A stretch of DNA of 64,000 bases, taken from Streptomyces sp. NBC_00440. GTDB taxonomy: Bacteria > Actinomycetota > Actinomycetes > Streptomycetales > Streptomycetaceae. The notes beneath the pieces were generated by a model. It was given only the letters and a program-made list of their open reading frames with translations. It made no database searches and was not told the origin of the DNA. Below are positions 22,199 through 30,861 of this stretch, piece by piece; position 1 is the stretch's first letter, and every line of letters begins with the position of its first letter. A program made the position numbers and the translations under genes. The stretch spans positions 4,905,501 to 4,969,500 of the forward strand of contig NZ_CP107921.1 in assembly GCF_036014215.1 (NCBI RefSeq), read 5' to 3'.

Positions 22199-22755
22199 TG
22201 ACTGCCACCACTGCGCCGCGTCTGAAGACGCGCTACCGCGAGGAAATCGCCGGCAAGCTGCGTGAGGAGTTCTCGTACGAGAACGTCATGCAGATCCCCG
22301 GTCTCGTCAAGATCGTGGTCAACATGGGTGTGGGCGACGCCGCCCGCGACTCCAAGCTGATCGACGGTGCCATCAAGGACCTCACCACGATCACCGGTCA
22401 GAAGCCGGCCGTCACCAAGGCCCGCAAGTCGATCGCGCAGTTCAAGCTGCGCGAGGGGCAGCCGATCGGCTGCCACGTCACCCTCCGCGGTGACCGGATG
22501 TGGGAGTTCCTGGACCGTACGCTGTCGCTCGCGCTTCCGCGTATCCGTGACTTCCGTGGCCTGTCGCCGAAGCAGTTCGACGGCCGTGGCAACTACACCT
22601 TCGGTCTCACGGAGCAGGTCATGTTCCACGAGATCGACCAGGACAAGATCGACCGGGTCCGGGGCATGGACATCACCGTGGTCACCACGGCGACCAATGA
22701 CGACGAGGGTCGTGCCCTCCTTCGTCACCTCGGCTTCCCGTTCAAGGAGAACTGA
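22198..22755 (+). CDS. rplE: 50S ribosomal protein L5
   Basis: A 185-residue L5 that binds 5S rRNA and contacts the P-site tRNA. Conserved segments include [39 protein letters not shown] and the C-terminal [19 protein letters not shown]. Coupled to rplX by a one-base overlap and two bases before rpsZ. Confidence 0.97.
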   Translation: MTATTAPRLKTRYREEIAGKLREEFSYENVMQIPGLVKIVVNMGVGDAARDSKLIDGAIKDLTTITGQKPAVTKARKSIAQFKLREGQPIGCHVTLRGDRMWEFLDRTLSLALPRIRDFRGLSPKQFDGRGNYTFGLTEQVMFHEIDQDKIDRVRGMDITVVTTATNDDEGRALLRHLGFPFKEN

Positions 22756-22757
22756 CC

Positions 22758-22943
22758 GTGGCGAAGAAGTCCCTGATCGCTAAGGCCGCCCGCAAGCCGA
22801 AGTTCGGCGTCCGCGGGTACACCCGCTGCCAGCGCTGCGGCCGGCCCCACTCCGTCTACCGCAAGTTCGGCCTGTGCCGTGTGTGCCTTCGTGAGATGGC
22901 CCACCGCGGCGAGCTGCCGGGCGTGACCAAGAGCTCCTGGTAA
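22758..22943 (+). CDS. rpsZ: 30S ribosomal protein S14, type Z (zinc ribbon)
   Basis: A 61-residue short S14 with the C+ zinc ribbon [20 protein letters not shown] followed by VC, i.e. CxxC...CxxC. This is the zinc-containing primary form; streptomycetes usually also encode zinc-independent paralogues under Zur control elsewhere. GTG start two bases after rplE. It is followed by an unusual 236-base gap before rpsH. Confidence 0.96.
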   Translation: MAKKSLIAKAARKPKFGVRGYTRCQRCGRPHSVYRKFGLCRVCLREMAHRGELPGVTKSSW

Positions 22944-23179
22944 TTCCCTTTCCGGGAATTATCGGAGGCTCTCGGTAAGCATCAGGTCGGCAGAAGCCCT
23001 CCTCCGCATGCCGTAGGCTTGCGGGGTTGGGCCTCTGCCGCCCGACCGCCCGCGGGCCAAGCCCGCTGACAAAACGCTTACTACGCCGTAGGTCCCCGCA
23101 CCGCACCCGTCCCGCCACTGAGTGGGGAGAGGGATGGCGCATACAGGAAACCCCGGCGAGAGAGGCCGAAGGCCAATTC
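22944..23179 (+). promoter_or_regulatory. Structured 236-base spacer between rpsZ and rpsH
   Basis: Long for the inside of a ribosomal operon. GGCAGAAGCCC (22989-22999) can pair with GGGCCTCTGCC (23029-23039) with one weak position, CCCGCGGG lies just downstream, and GCCGTAGG occurs twice in similar settings. A leader or internal promoter feeding rpsH onward is likely; no clear -35/-10 pair is evident. Confidence 0.45.
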
Positions 23180-23578
23180 ATGACCATGACTGATCCCATC
23201 GCAGACATGCTCACGCGTCTGCGTAACGCAAACTCGGCGTACCACGACTCCGTCGTGATGCCGCACAGCAAGATCAAGTCGCACATCGCGGAGATCCTCC
23301 AGCAGGAGGGCTTCATCACCGGCTGGAAGACCGAGGACGCCGAGGTCGGCAAGAACCTCGTTCTCGAGCTGAAGTTCGGCCCGAACCGCGAGCGCTCGAT
23401 CGCAGGCATCAAGCGGATCTCGAAGCCGGGTCTGCGTGTGTACGCGAAGTCCACAAGTCTGCCGAAGGTTCTCGGCGGCCTGGGCGTGGCGATCATCTCC
23501 ACGTCCTACGGCCTCCTGACCGGTCAGCAGGCAAGCAAGAAGGGCGTAGGTGGGGAAGTCCTCGCCTACGTCTGGTAG
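23180..23578 (+). CDS. rpsH: 30S ribosomal protein S8
   Basis: A 132-residue S8, a primary 16S rRNA central-domain binder. It begins [20 protein letters not shown] and ends [20 protein letters not shown] plus VLAYVW, the conserved tail. I take the first ATG at 23180, with GAAGG upstream; a second ATG lies two codons later. In E. coli S8 represses the spc operon; the preceding long leader makes control here plausible. Confidence 0.96.
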   Translation: MTMTDPIADMLTRLRNANSAYHDSVVMPHSKIKSHIAEILQQEGFITGWKTEDAEVGKNLVLELKFGPNRERSIAGIKRISKPGLRVYAKSTSLPKVLGGLGVAIISTSYGLLTGQQASKKGVGGEVLAYVW

Positions 23579-23599
23579 TCGGGAACGGAGGAAAAGCTC

Positions 23600-24139
23600 A
23601 TGTCGCGAATCGGCAAGCTCCCCATCCAGGTTCCCGCCGGTGTGGACGTCACCATCGATGGCCGCACGGTCGCGGTGAAGGGCCCCAAGGGGTCCCTCTC
23701 GCACACCGTTGCCGCGCCGATCGAGGTCACCAAGGGCGAGGACGGCGTGCTCAACGTCGTCCGTCCTAACGACGAGCGTCAGAACAAGGCCCTTCACGGC
23801 CTGTCCCGCACGCTGGTGGCGAACATGATCACCGGCGTGACCACGGGATACACCAAGGCGCTCGAAATCAGCGGTGTCGGTTACCGCGTCCAGGCGAAGG
23901 GCTCCAACCTGGAGTTCGCCCTGGGCTACAGCCACTCGATCACCATCGAGGCCCCTGAGGGCATCACCTTCAAGGTCGAGTCGCCCACGAAGTTCAGCGT
24001 CGAGGGCATCGACAAGCAGAAGGTCGGCGAGGTATCGGCGAAGATCCGCAAGCTGCGGAAGCCCGACCCGTACAAGGCCAAGGGCGTCAAGTACGCCGGC
24101 GAGGTTATCCGCCGCAAGGTCGGAAAGGCGGGTAAGTAA
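23600..24139 (+). CDS. rplF: 50S ribosomal protein L6
   Basis: A 179-residue L6 near the GTPase-associated centre. It begins [20 protein letters not shown] and ends with [20 protein letters not shown], both signature blocks. It starts 21 bases after rpsH behind a GGAGG site and is three bases from rplR. Confidence 0.97.
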   Translation: MSRIGKLPIQVPAGVDVTIDGRTVAVKGPKGSLSHTVAAPIEVTKGEDGVLNVVRPNDERQNKALHGLSRTLVANMITGVTTGYTKALEISGVGYRVQAKGSNLEFALGYSHSITIEAPEGITFKVESPTKFSVEGIDKQKVGEVSAKIRKLRKPDPYKAKGVKYAGEVIRRKVGKAGK

Positions 24140-24142
24140 GCC

Positions 24143-24526
24143 ATGGCATACGGTGTAAAGATCGCCAAGGGTGACGCGTACAAGCGCGCTGCCATCAAGC
24201 GCCGCCACGTCCGTGTCCGCAAGCACGTCTCCGGCACGCCGGAGCGTCCGCGCCTGGTCGTGACGCGCTCCAACCGCAACATCGTTGCGCAGGTCATCGA
24301 CGACATCGCGGGCCACACGCTCGCTTCGGCGTCGACCCTGGACACCTCGATCCGCGGTGGCGAGGGCGACAAGAGCGCCCAGGCACAGCAGGTCGGTGCG
24401 CTCGTCGCCGAGCGCGCGAAGGCCGCGGGTGTCGAGGCTGTCGTGTTCGACCGTGGTGGCAACAGGTACGCCGGGCGCATTGCCGCTCTGGCTGACGCCG
24501 CCCGCGAAGCCGGGCTGAAGTTCTAA
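24143..24526 (+). CDS. rplR: 50S ribosomal protein L18
   Basis: A 127-residue L18 binding 5S rRNA in the central protuberance. Conserved blocks are [20 protein letters not shown] and the C-terminal [20 protein letters not shown]. Start three bases after rplF, 46 bases before rpsE. Confidence 0.97.
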   Translation: MAYGVKIAKGDAYKRAAIKRRHVRVRKHVSGTPERPRLVVTRSNRNIVAQVIDDIAGHTLASASTLDTSIRGGEGDKSAQAQQVGALVAERAKAAGVEAVVFDRGGNRYAGRIAALADAAREAGLKF

Positions 24527-24572
24527 GCCCCGGTTCCGGGACTAACGGACGTAACAGAGAGAGGTAAATCCA

Positions 24573-25175
24573 ATGGCTGGACCCCAGCGCCGCGGAAGCG
24601 GTGCCGGTGGCGGCGAGCGGCGGGACCGGAAGGGTCGCGACGGTGGCGCTGCCGCCGAGAAGACCGCTTACGTTGAGCGCGTAGTCGCGATCAACCGCGT
24701 TGCCAAGGTTGTCAAGGGTGGTCGTCGCTTCAGCTTCACCGCGCTCGTCGTGGTCGGAGACGGTGACGGCACCGTAGGTGTCGGATACGGCAAGGCCAAG
24801 GAAGTTCCCGCGGCCATCGCCAAGGGCGTCGAAGAGGCGAAGAAGAGCTTCTTCAAGGTCCCGCGTATCCAGGGCACCATCCCTCACCCGATCACGGGCG
24901 AGAAGGCTGCGGGCGTCGTTCTGCTCAAGCCTGCTTCCCCCGGTACCGGTGTTATCGCCGGTGGCCCGGTGCGCGCCGTTCTGGAGTGCGCCGGCGTCCA
25001 CGACATCCTGTCGAAGTCGCTCGGCTCCGACAACGCGATCAACATCGTGCACGCGACCGTGGCGGCCCTCCAGGGCCTGCAGCGTCCCGAGGAGATCGCG
25101 GCTCGCCGTGGTCTGCCCCTTGAGGACGTCGCCCCCGCGGCTCTGCTCCGTGCGCGTGCGGGAGCGGGTGCGTAA
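24573..25175 (+). CDS. rpsE: 30S ribosomal protein S5
   Basis: A 200-residue S5 that helps set decoding accuracy and has mRNA helicase contacts. The N-terminal 25 residues are a Gly/Arg-rich extension ([20 protein letters not shown]) before the dsRNA-binding domain [20 protein letters not shown]; the C-terminal domain carries [20 protein letters not shown]. It is coupled to rpmD by overlap (TAATG). Confidence 0.97.
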   Translation: MAGPQRRGSGAGGGERRDRKGRDGGAAAEKTAYVERVVAINRVAKVVKGGRRFSFTALVVVGDGDGTVGVGYGKAKEVPAAIAKGVEEAKKSFFKVPRIQGTIPHPITGEKAAGVVLLKPASPGTGVIAGGPVRAVLECAGVHDILSKSLGSDNAINIVHATVAALQGLQRPEEIAARRGLPLEDVAPAALLRARAGAGA

Positions 25176-25357
25176 TGGCTCGCCTCAAGATCACGCAGAC
25201 GAAGTCGTACATCGGCAGCAAGCAGAACCACCGCGACACCCTGCGTTCGCTCGGGCTCAAGCGCCTGCACGACGTGGTTGTCAAGGAGGACCGCCCCGAG
25301 TTCCGCGGAATGGCTAACACCGTCCGCCACCTCGTGACGGTTGAGGAGGTCGACTGA
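25175..25357 (+). CDS. rpmD: 50S ribosomal protein L30
   Basis: A 60-residue L30 of the large subunit. [20 protein letters not shown] and [20 protein letters not shown] are typical, ending in [11 protein letters not shown]. Overlaps the rpsE stop by one base and ends two bases before rplO. Confidence 0.96.
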   Translation: MARLKITQTKSYIGSKQNHRDTLRSLGLKRLHDVVVKEDRPEFRGMANTVRHLVTVEEVD

Positions 25358-25358
25358 C

Positions 25359-25814
25359 ATGGCGGAGAACAACCCGCTGAAGGTCCACAACCTCCGGCCC
25401 GCCCCGGGCGCCAAGACCGCCAAGACCCGTGTGGGTCGTGGTGAGGCGTCCAAGGGTAAGACCGCAGGTCGTGGTACCAAGGGCACGAAGGCCCGTTACC
25501 AGGTTCCGGAGCGCTTCGAGGGCGGGCAGATGCCCCTCCACATGCGCCTCCCGAAGCTGAAGGGCTTCAAGAACCCGTTCCGCACCGAGTTCCAGGTTGT
25601 CAACCTGGACAAGCTCGGCGAGCTCTACCCCGAGGGTGGAGAGGTCACGGTGGCCGGACTGGTCGCCAAGGGCGCGGTACGTAAGAACAGCCTCGTCAAG
25701 GTCCTGGGCCAGGGCGAGATCTCGGTGGCGCTGACGGTTTCGGTTGACGCCGTCTCCGGCTCCGCCAAGGAGAAGATTGCCGCCGCGGGCGGCACCGTCA
25801 CCGAGCTCGTCTGA
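25359..25814 (+). CDS. rplO: 50S ribosomal protein L15
   Basis: A 151-residue L15, a late-assembling large-subunit organiser. The Gly-rich N-terminus [20 protein letters not shown] and the core [20 protein letters not shown] are conserved. ATG at 25359 immediately after rpmD, with GAGGAGG upstream. It closes the spc block before the hairpin at 25837. Confidence 0.97.
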   Translation: MAENNPLKVHNLRPAPGAKTAKTRVGRGEASKGKTAGRGTKGTKARYQVPERFEGGQMPLHMRLPKLKGFKNPFRTEFQVVNLDKLGELYPEGGEVTVAGLVAKGAVRKNSLVKVLGQGEISVALTVSVDAVSGSAKEKIAAAGGTVTELV

Positions 25815-25836
25815 GACGACTCGATGACCTGAACAC

Positions 25837-25876
25837 CCAACCGGGGATGCCTTTTTGAAAGGGCATCCCCGGTTGG
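25837..25876 (+). terminator. Hairpin after rplO
   Basis: CCAACCGGGGATGCCTTT and AAAGGGCATCCCCGGTTGG form a near-perfect 18-base stem with a tiny loop, 23 bases after rplO. The lack of a U-tract is usual for Streptomyces terminators. It separates the spc block from secY, which lies 160 bases further on. Confidence 0.8.
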
Positions 25877-26035
25877 TCGTTCCAAGGGGGGCAGGGTCGC
25901 CGGTATGGTGGCGCTGCACTGTCTGTACTCAGCGTGGTGTATCGGTACGGCTATTGACCGATACGCATACCGTCCATCGTCGAATTCTCAAGACCGTCAC
26001 CTCTACGCAGACGCGCGGGGGTCGCAGGAGGCACC

Positions 26036-27349
26036 GTGCTCACCGCGTTCGCCCGAGCGTTCAAGACGCCCGACCTGCGCAAGAAGCTGCTGTTCACACT
26101 CGCCATCATCGTGATCTACCGGCTCGGAACGCACATCCCGATCCCCGGGGTCAGCTACACGAACGTCCAGCAGTGTCTTGACCAGACGAAGACCAACCAG
26201 GGTCTCTTCGGTCTGGTCAACATGTTCAGTGGTGGCGCACTGTTGCAGATCACCATCTTCGCGCTCGGCATCATGCCGTACATCACGGCGAGCATCATCC
26301 TTCAGCTGCTGACCGTGGTGATCCCGCGGCTGGAAGCGCTGAAGAAGGAAGGGCAGTCCGGTCAGGCGAAGGTCACGCAGTACACGCGTTATCTGACCGT
26401 GGCGCTCGCGGTCCTCCAGGGCACCGGTCTGGTGGCGACCGCCCGGACCGGCGCGCTCTTCGGCAGCTGCCCCGTGGCCAACCAGATCGTGCCCGACCAG
26501 TCGATCTTCACCACCGTCACCATGGTGGTCTGCATGGTCGCCGGCACCTGCATGGTCATGTGGCTCGGCGAGCTCGTCACCGACCGCGGCATCGGCAACG
26601 GAATGTCGATCCTGATGTTCGTCTCCATCGCGGCCGGTTTCCCCGGCGCGCTGTGGGCCGTCAAGCAGCAGGGCAAGCTGGCGGGCGGCTGGATCGAGTT
26701 CGGTGCGGTGATCCTGGTGGGTCTGGCCATGGTCGGCCTCGTCGTCTTCGTGGAGCAGGCCCAGCGCCGCATCCCCGTCCAGTACGCGAAGCGCATGATC
26801 GGCCGGAAGTCCTACGGTGGTACGTCCACCTACATCCCGCTCAAGGTGAACCAGGCCGGTGTGATTCCGGTCATCTTCGCTTCGTCGCTGCTCTACATCC
26901 CGGGCCTCATCGTGCAGTTCAGCGGTTCGACCGCCGGCTGGGCGACCTGGGTCAAGGACAACCTGGTCAAGGGCGATCACCCGGCCTACATCATCACGTA
27001 CTTCCTGTTGATCGTGTTCTTCGCCTTCTTCTATGTGGCGATCTCGTTCAACCCCGAGGAAGTCGCCGACAACATGAAGAAGTATGGTGGCTTCATCCCG
27101 GGCATCCGGGCTGGCCGACCGACCGCTGAGTATCTGAGCTACGTACTCAACCGGATCACCTGGCCGGGGTCGCTGTATCTGGGTGTGATCGCTCTTGTCC
27201 CAACGATGGCGTTGGTTGGCTTCGGCGCGAACCAGAACTTCCCGTTCGGCGGGACGAGCATCCTGATCATCGTGGGTGTGGGTCTGGAGACCGTGAAGCA
27301 GATTGAGAGCCAGCTCCAGCAGCGTAATTACGAAGGGTTCCTCCGCTGA
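26036..27349 (+). CDS. secY: Preprotein translocase channel subunit SecY
   Basis: A 437-residue integral membrane protein with ten predicted transmembrane helices, forming the SecYEG export channel. The signatures IYRLGTHIPIPGV, the plug-proximal MFSGGALLQITIFALGIMPY and TDRGIGNGMSILMFVSIAAG are present, and the cytoplasmic C-tail ends QRNYEGFLR. GTG start with AGGAGG six bases upstream. It follows a hairpin and is coupled to adk by TGATG, the classic secY-adk order. Confidence 0.97.
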   Translation: MLTAFARAFKTPDLRKKLLFTLAIIVIYRLGTHIPIPGVSYTNVQQCLDQTKTNQGLFGLVNMFSGGALLQITIFALGIMPYITASIILQLLTVVIPRLEALKKEGQSGQAKVTQYTRYLTVALAVLQGTGLVATARTGALFGSCPVANQIVPDQSIFTTVTMVVCMVAGTCMVMWLGELVTDRGIGNGMSILMFVSIAAGFPGALWAVKQQGKLAGGWIEFGAVILVGLAMVGLVVFVEQAQRRIPVQYAKRMIGRKSYGGTSTYIPLKVNQAGVIPVIFASSLLYIPGLIVQFSGSTAGWATWVKDNLVKGDHPAYIITYFLLIVFFAFFYVAISFNPEEVADNMKKYGGFIPGIRAGRPTAEYLSYVLNRITWPGSLYLGVIALVPTMALVGFGANQNFPFGGTSILIIVGVGLETVKQIESQLQQRNYEGFLR

Positions 27350-28005
27350 TGCGTATCGTCCTCGTCGGACCGCCCGGGGCGGGCAAGGGAACGCAGGCCG
27401 CGTACCTTGCCAAGGACCTGGACATCCCGCACATCTCCACGGGCGACCTCTTCCGTGCCAATATCAGTCAGGGTACGGAGCTGGGCAAGCAGGCCAAGGC
27501 GCTGATGGACGCCGGTGAGCTGGTTCCGGACGAGGTCACCATCGGGATGGCGCAGGACCGGATGTCCCAGCCCGACGCCGAGGGCGGTTTCCTCCTCGAC
27601 GGTTTCCCGCGCAACGTCGCCCAGGCCCAGGCACTCGACGAGTGGCTGAGCGCCGAGGGACAGAAGCTGGATGCGGTGCTGGACCTTGAGGTCCCCGAGG
27701 ACGAGGTCGTGAAGCGGATCGCCGGCCGGCGTATCTGCCGCAACGACTCAAGTCATGTGTTCCACGTCGAGTACAGCCGCCCGAAGCACGAGGGCGTCTG
27801 CGACATCTGCGGCGGCGAGCTCTACCAGCGCGGTGACGACACCGAGGCGACGGTGCGCACCCGGCTGGAGGTCTACCACACGCAGACCGAGCCGATCATC
27901 GACCACTACAAGGCCCAGGGCCTGGTGTCGACGATCTCCGCGCTCGGCAAGGTCACCGAGGTGACCGAGCGGGCGATGGAGGCCCTGCAGGCCGACAAGG
28001 TCTGA
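27349..28005 (+). CDS. adk: Adenylate kinase
   Basis: A 218-residue adenylate kinase interconverting ATP+AMP and 2 ADP. The P-loop GPPGAGKGTQA (residues 7-17), the AMP-binding region DGFPRNVAQAQALDE and a long LID domain are present. The LID holds C-x5-H and CDIC, so metal binding similar to other Gram-positive Adks is possible. It overlaps the secY stop by one base and is followed by a 15-base-stem terminator-like hairpin. Confidence 0.97.
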   Translation: MRIVLVGPPGAGKGTQAAYLAKDLDIPHISTGDLFRANISQGTELGKQAKALMDAGELVPDEVTIGMAQDRMSQPDAEGGFLLDGFPRNVAQAQALDEWLSAEGQKLDAVLDLEVPEDEVVKRIAGRRICRNDSSHVFHVEYSRPKHEGVCDICGGELYQRGDDTEATVRTRLEVYHTQTEPIIDHYKAQGLVSTISALGKVTEVTERAMEALQADKV

Positions 28006-28023
28006 CAGGCAGTACGTGTACGC

Positions 28024-28056
28024 ACGGCCGCGGTGTCCCCAGGACGCCGCGGCCGT
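28024..28056 (+). terminator. adk terminator hairpin
   Basis: ACGGCCGCGGTGTCC pairs with GGACGCCGCGGCCGT (one G-U) around a three-base loop, 19 bases after the adk stop. It probably ends or attenuates secY-adk transcription before map. Confidence 0.75.
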
Positions 28057-28058
28057 AC

Positions 28059-28096
28059 TGTTGAGCAGATAGATCATTGTTGAGCAGACAGATCCG
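28059..28096 (+). repeat. 19-bp direct tandem repeat upstream of map
   Basis: TGTTGAGCAGATAGATCAT is followed immediately by TGTTGAGCAGACAGATCCG; 16 of 19 positions match. It lies directly between the adk hairpin and the map ribosome site. It could be a duplicated operator or promoter element; no protein partner is evident. Confidence 0.65.
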
Positions 28097-28119
28097 GTTC
28101 GATGCGGAAGGCAATTTCG

Positions 28120-28965
28120 ATGGTGGAGATCAAGACTCCCGAGCAGATCGCGAAGATGCGTGAGGCGGGACTGGTCGTCGCCGCGATCCACGCCGCGACC
28201 CGTGAGGCCGCGGTACCCGGGGCCACCACGAACGACCTGGACCAGGTCGCCCGCAAGGTGCTCGCCGACCACAACGCGAAGCCGAACTTCCTCGGCTACG
28301 GCGGTTTCCCCGCCACCATCTGTACCTCGGTGAACGAGGTCGTGGTCCACGGCATCCCGGACGAGAAGACCGTCCTCAAGGACGGCGACATCATCTCGAT
28401 CGACTGCGGCGCGATCATCGACGGCTGGCACGGCGACGCCGCCTACACCGCGTTCGTCGGCACCGGGCACGCCCCGGAGCTGGTCGAGCTCTCCCGGGTG
28501 ACCGAGGAGTCGATGTGGGCCGGGATCGCCGCGATGAAGAAGGGCGCCAGGCTCGCCGAGGTGTCGAAGGCGATCGAGGGCTACATCCGCCGCCAGCCCC
28601 GCCCGTCCTCCGGCAAGTACGGGATCATTGAGGACTACGGCGGCCACGGCATCGGTTCCGAGATGCACATGGACCCGCATCTGCTGAACTACGTCGACAA
28701 GCGCCGCCTCATCGGCCGGCACAACCCGAAGCTGGTTCCCGGCTTCTGCCTGGCGATCGAGCCGATGGTCTCGCTCGGCACGCCCCGCACCCAGGTGCTG
28801 GAGGACGACTGGACGGTCATCACGACCGACGGGACCTGGTCCTCGCACTGGGAGCACTCGATCGCGCTGACCGACGAGGGGCTGATCGTGCTGACGGCGC
28901 CGGACGGCGGCAAGGCGAAACTGGCGGAGCTCGGCGTGACGACGGCCCCCGACCCGCTCGGCTGA
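28120..28965 (+). CDS. map: Type I methionine aminopeptidase
   Basis: A 281-residue enzyme removing N-terminal Met from nascent proteins. The pita-bread metal ligands lie in ISIDCGAIIDGWHGDAAYT (two Asp), GGHGIGSEMH (His) and LAIEPMVSLG plus EHSIALTDEG (two Glu). The N-terminus MVEIKTPEQIAKMREAGLVV is typical. I chose the ATG at 28120 (GGAAGG nine bases upstream) over the ATG at 28102, which lacks a ribosome site. It follows adk, as in many actinobacteria, but behind a terminator-like hairpin. Confidence 0.95.
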   Translation: MVEIKTPEQIAKMREAGLVVAAIHAATREAAVPGATTNDLDQVARKVLADHNAKPNFLGYGGFPATICTSVNEVVVHGIPDEKTVLKDGDIISIDCGAIIDGWHGDAAYTAFVGTGHAPELVELSRVTEESMWAGIAAMKKGARLAEVSKAIEGYIRRQPRPSSGKYGIIEDYGGHGIGSEMHMDPHLLNYVDKRRLIGRHNPKLVPGFCLAIEPMVSLGTPRTQVLEDDWTVITTDGTWSSHWEHSIALTDEGLIVLTAPDGGKAKLAELGVTTAPDPLG

Positions 28966-28968
28966 CCG

Positions 28969-28990
28969 CGCGCCCGCGCACGCGGGCGCG
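28969..28990 (+). terminator. map terminator hairpin
   Basis: CGCGCCCGCG and CGCGGGCGCG are perfectly complementary with almost no loop, directly after the map stop. Confidence 0.65.
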
Positions 28991-29027
28991 TGTACGGCCG
29001 ACTGTGCGGCCGAGTGGCTTAAGGATC

Positions 29028-29082
29028 TTGACAGCAGGGCAGTCTTCCCGGATTCGTCTTTATGGATGCCCTGACGTAGACT
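29028..29082 (+). promoter_or_regulatory. Promoter region of the infA-rpmJ-rpsM-rpsK-rpoA-rplQ unit
   Basis: TTGACA (29028-29033) and TAGACT (29077-29082) are each excellent hexamers but lie 43 bases apart, so they probably belong to different promoters with weaker partners: TTGACA with GATTCG at 29051, and TAGACT with TTCGTC near 29053. Downstream, GCATGTC (29118) and GACATGC (29130) form an inverted repeat within the leader, including the palindrome CATGTCGACATG. Confidence 0.45.
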
Positions 29083-29181
29083 GACTCGTCGGCTCGCGTA
29101 TACCCGTATGTCTTCATGCATGTCATGTCGACATGCGTGCTGTACGGAGTCGATCAAGGTAGCCGATTCGAAGGGCGAAGC

Positions 29182-29403
29182 GTGGCCAAGAAGCAAGGTG
29201 CCATCGAAATCGAGGGCACCGTGATCGAGTCCCTCCCGAACGCAATGTTCAAGGTGGAACTTCAGAACGGTCACAAGGTCCTAGCGCACATCAGCGGCAA
29301 GATGCGGATGCACTACATCCGTATCCTCCCGGATGACCGGGTCGTCGTGGAGCTGTCTCCGTACGACCTGACGCGTGGTCGGATCGTCTACCGCTACAAG
29401 TAG
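29182..29403 (+). CDS. infA: Translation initiation factor IF-1
   Basis: A 73-residue OB-fold IF-1 occupying the A site during initiation. It begins [20 protein letters not shown] and has [20 protein letters not shown], ending RGRIVYRYK. The GTG at 29182 follows GAAGGGCGAAGC. It heads a translation/RNA polymerase gene string with rpmJ 62 bases downstream. Confidence 0.96.
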   Translation: MAKKQGAIEIEGTVIESLPNAMFKVELQNGHKVLAHISGKMRMHYIRILPDDRVVVELSPYDLTRGRIVYRYK

Positions 29404-29465
29404 ATCTTGCCCGCACCCCGCTTCACGGCGTGGTGGTGGCACCGACCCGGAGAACCTGACATCCC

Positions 29466-29579
29466 ATGAAGGTCAAGCCGAGCGTCAAGAAGATCTGCGA
29501 CAAGTGCAAGGTGATCCGCCGTCACGGTCGGGTCATGGTCATCTGCGACAACCTGCGCCACAAGCAGCGCCAGGGCTGA
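29466..29579 (+). CDS. rpmJ: 50S ribosomal protein L36, zinc-binding type
   Basis: A 37-residue protein, [20 protein letters not shown] at its start, with C11, C14, C27 and H32 forming the zinc site of the C+ type L36. It lies between infA and rpsM, the standard actinobacterial position. The ribosome site is weak, which is usual for a closely spaced gene. Zinc-independent L36 paralogues, if any, would be elsewhere. Confidence 0.95.
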   Translation: MKVKPSVKKICDKCKVIRRHGRVMVICDNLRHKQRQG

Positions 29580-29694
29580 CGCACGACCTGCACCTCGCAG
29601 TTCTTCGCGCGACGCACGTAAATACGTACATACGCAGGGCCCGCCCAGCTGACACAGCGGGCGACACCTCCGGCGGGGGCCGGGGACCCGGAAT

Positions 29695-29717
29695 AGTGCC
29701 TGCACAACGCAGGCACT
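29695..29717 (+). promoter_or_regulatory. Hairpin upstream of rpsM
   Basis: AGTGCCTGC and GCAGGCACT pair perfectly over nine bases around ACAAC, followed by TTTC. It lies in the 191-base rpmJ-rpsM gap, 53 bases before rpsM, and could act as an attenuator or processing site. Confidence 0.55.
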
Positions 29718-29770
29718 TTCGTCTGGGACAGGCTCTGCGGAAGACCCCCGATATCAACAGGAGCCATTGA

Positions 29771-30151
29771 ATGGCACGCGTTTCAGGTGTTGACATCCCG
29801 CGCGAAAAGCGCGTGGAGGTTGCCCTCACCTACGTCTTCGGCATCGGGCGCACCCGGTCCAAGGAGGCCCTGGCCGCCACCGGTGTTGACCCCAACACCC
29901 GCGTTCGTGATCTGGCCGAAGAGGACCTGGTCAAGATCCGCGAGTACGTGGACGCCAACCTCCGCACCGAGGGTGACCTCCGCCGCGAGATCCAGGCCGA
30001 CATCCGCCGCAAGGTCGAGATCGGCTGCTACCAGGGTCTGCGTCACCGTCGTGGGCTTCCGGTCCACGGCCAGCGCACCAGCACGAACGCTCGTACCCGC
30101 AAGGGCCCGCGTCGCGCGATCGCCGGTAAGAAGAAGCCGGGCAAGAAGTAG
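29771..30151 (+). CDS. rpsM: 30S ribosomal protein S13
   Basis: A 126-residue S13 that contacts tRNA and bridges to the 50S. It begins [20 protein letters not shown] and has [20 protein letters not shown] near the C-terminus. It is preceded by CAGGAG and a hairpin-containing spacer. Confidence 0.97.
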   Translation: MARVSGVDIPREKRVEVALTYVFGIGRTRSKEALAATGVDPNTRVRDLAEEDLVKIREYVDANLRTEGDLRREIQADIRRKVEIGCYQGLRHRRGLPVHGQRTSTNARTRKGPRRAIAGKKKPGKK

Positions 30152-30223
30152 TCCTCAGCTAGGGACGCTGTTCAGCGGTCTTCGCTGTAGGACCGATCAC
30201 CTCCACTCCACCGGGAGTAAGAC

Positions 30224-30628
30224 ATGCCTCCTAAGGGCCGTCAGGGTGCTACCAAGAAGGTGCGCCGCAAGGAAAAGAAGAACGTCGCTCACGGGCATGC
30301 CCACATCAAGAGCACGTTCAACAACACGATCGTCTCGATCACGGACCCCTCGGGCAACGTGATCTCCTGGGCCTCCGCCGGCCACGTCGGCTTCAAGGGC
30401 TCGCGCAAGTCCACCCCCTTCGCCGCGCAGATGGCCGCCGAGTCGGCCGCCCGTCGCGCGCAGGAGCACGGCATGCGCAAGGTCGACGTCTTCGTCAAGG
30501 GTCCCGGCTCCGGCCGTGAGACCGCGATCCGCTCCCTCCAGGCCACCGGCCTTGAGGTCGGCTCGATCCAGGACGTCACCCCCACCCCGCACAACGGCTG
30601 CCGCCCCCCGAAGCGGCGTCGCGTCTGA
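30224..30628 (+). CDS. rpsK: 30S ribosomal protein S11
   Basis: A 134-residue S11 of the 30S platform. It begins with a basic stretch [20 protein letters not shown] and has [20 protein letters not shown] and [16 protein letters not shown]. Standard length; 72 bases after rpsM with GGGAG upstream. No rpsD follows, as is typical for streptomycetes where rpsD lies elsewhere. Confidence 0.97.
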   Translation: MPPKGRQGATKKVRRKEKKNVAHGHAHIKSTFNNTIVSITDPSGNVISWASAGHVGFKGSRKSTPFAAQMAAESAARRAQEHGMRKVDVFVKGPGSGRETAIRSLQATGLEVGSIQDVTPTPHNGCRPPKRRRV

Positions 30629-30861
30629 CGCTCCGGCGTCGGACTGTTCCACAGGGTTATGCGGGCGGTACGGCCTCTTTTCGGCGTACCGCCCGTACCC
30701 TTGTAGGACTCGTACTCTTGTAGTACGTGTGCGGCACGCGATTCCTGTGCCTGTGCACCGGCAGAACCGCACAGCAGCAGCACCGCACCACAGCAGCACC
30801 GCACGACAGCAAGACCTTGGGGGCGTCAAATAGTGGGCGCCCACGACTGAAGGATCACCAC
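30629..30861 (+). repeat. rpsK-rpoA spacer with ACAGCAGCACCGCAC repeats
   Basis: The spacer contains a duplicated CGTACYCTTGTAG unit around 30696-30723 and, from about 30768 to 30812, two to three units related to ACAGCAGCACCGCAC. It ends with the rpoA ribosome region GAAGGATC. The repeats have no obvious coding role. Confidence 0.5.
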
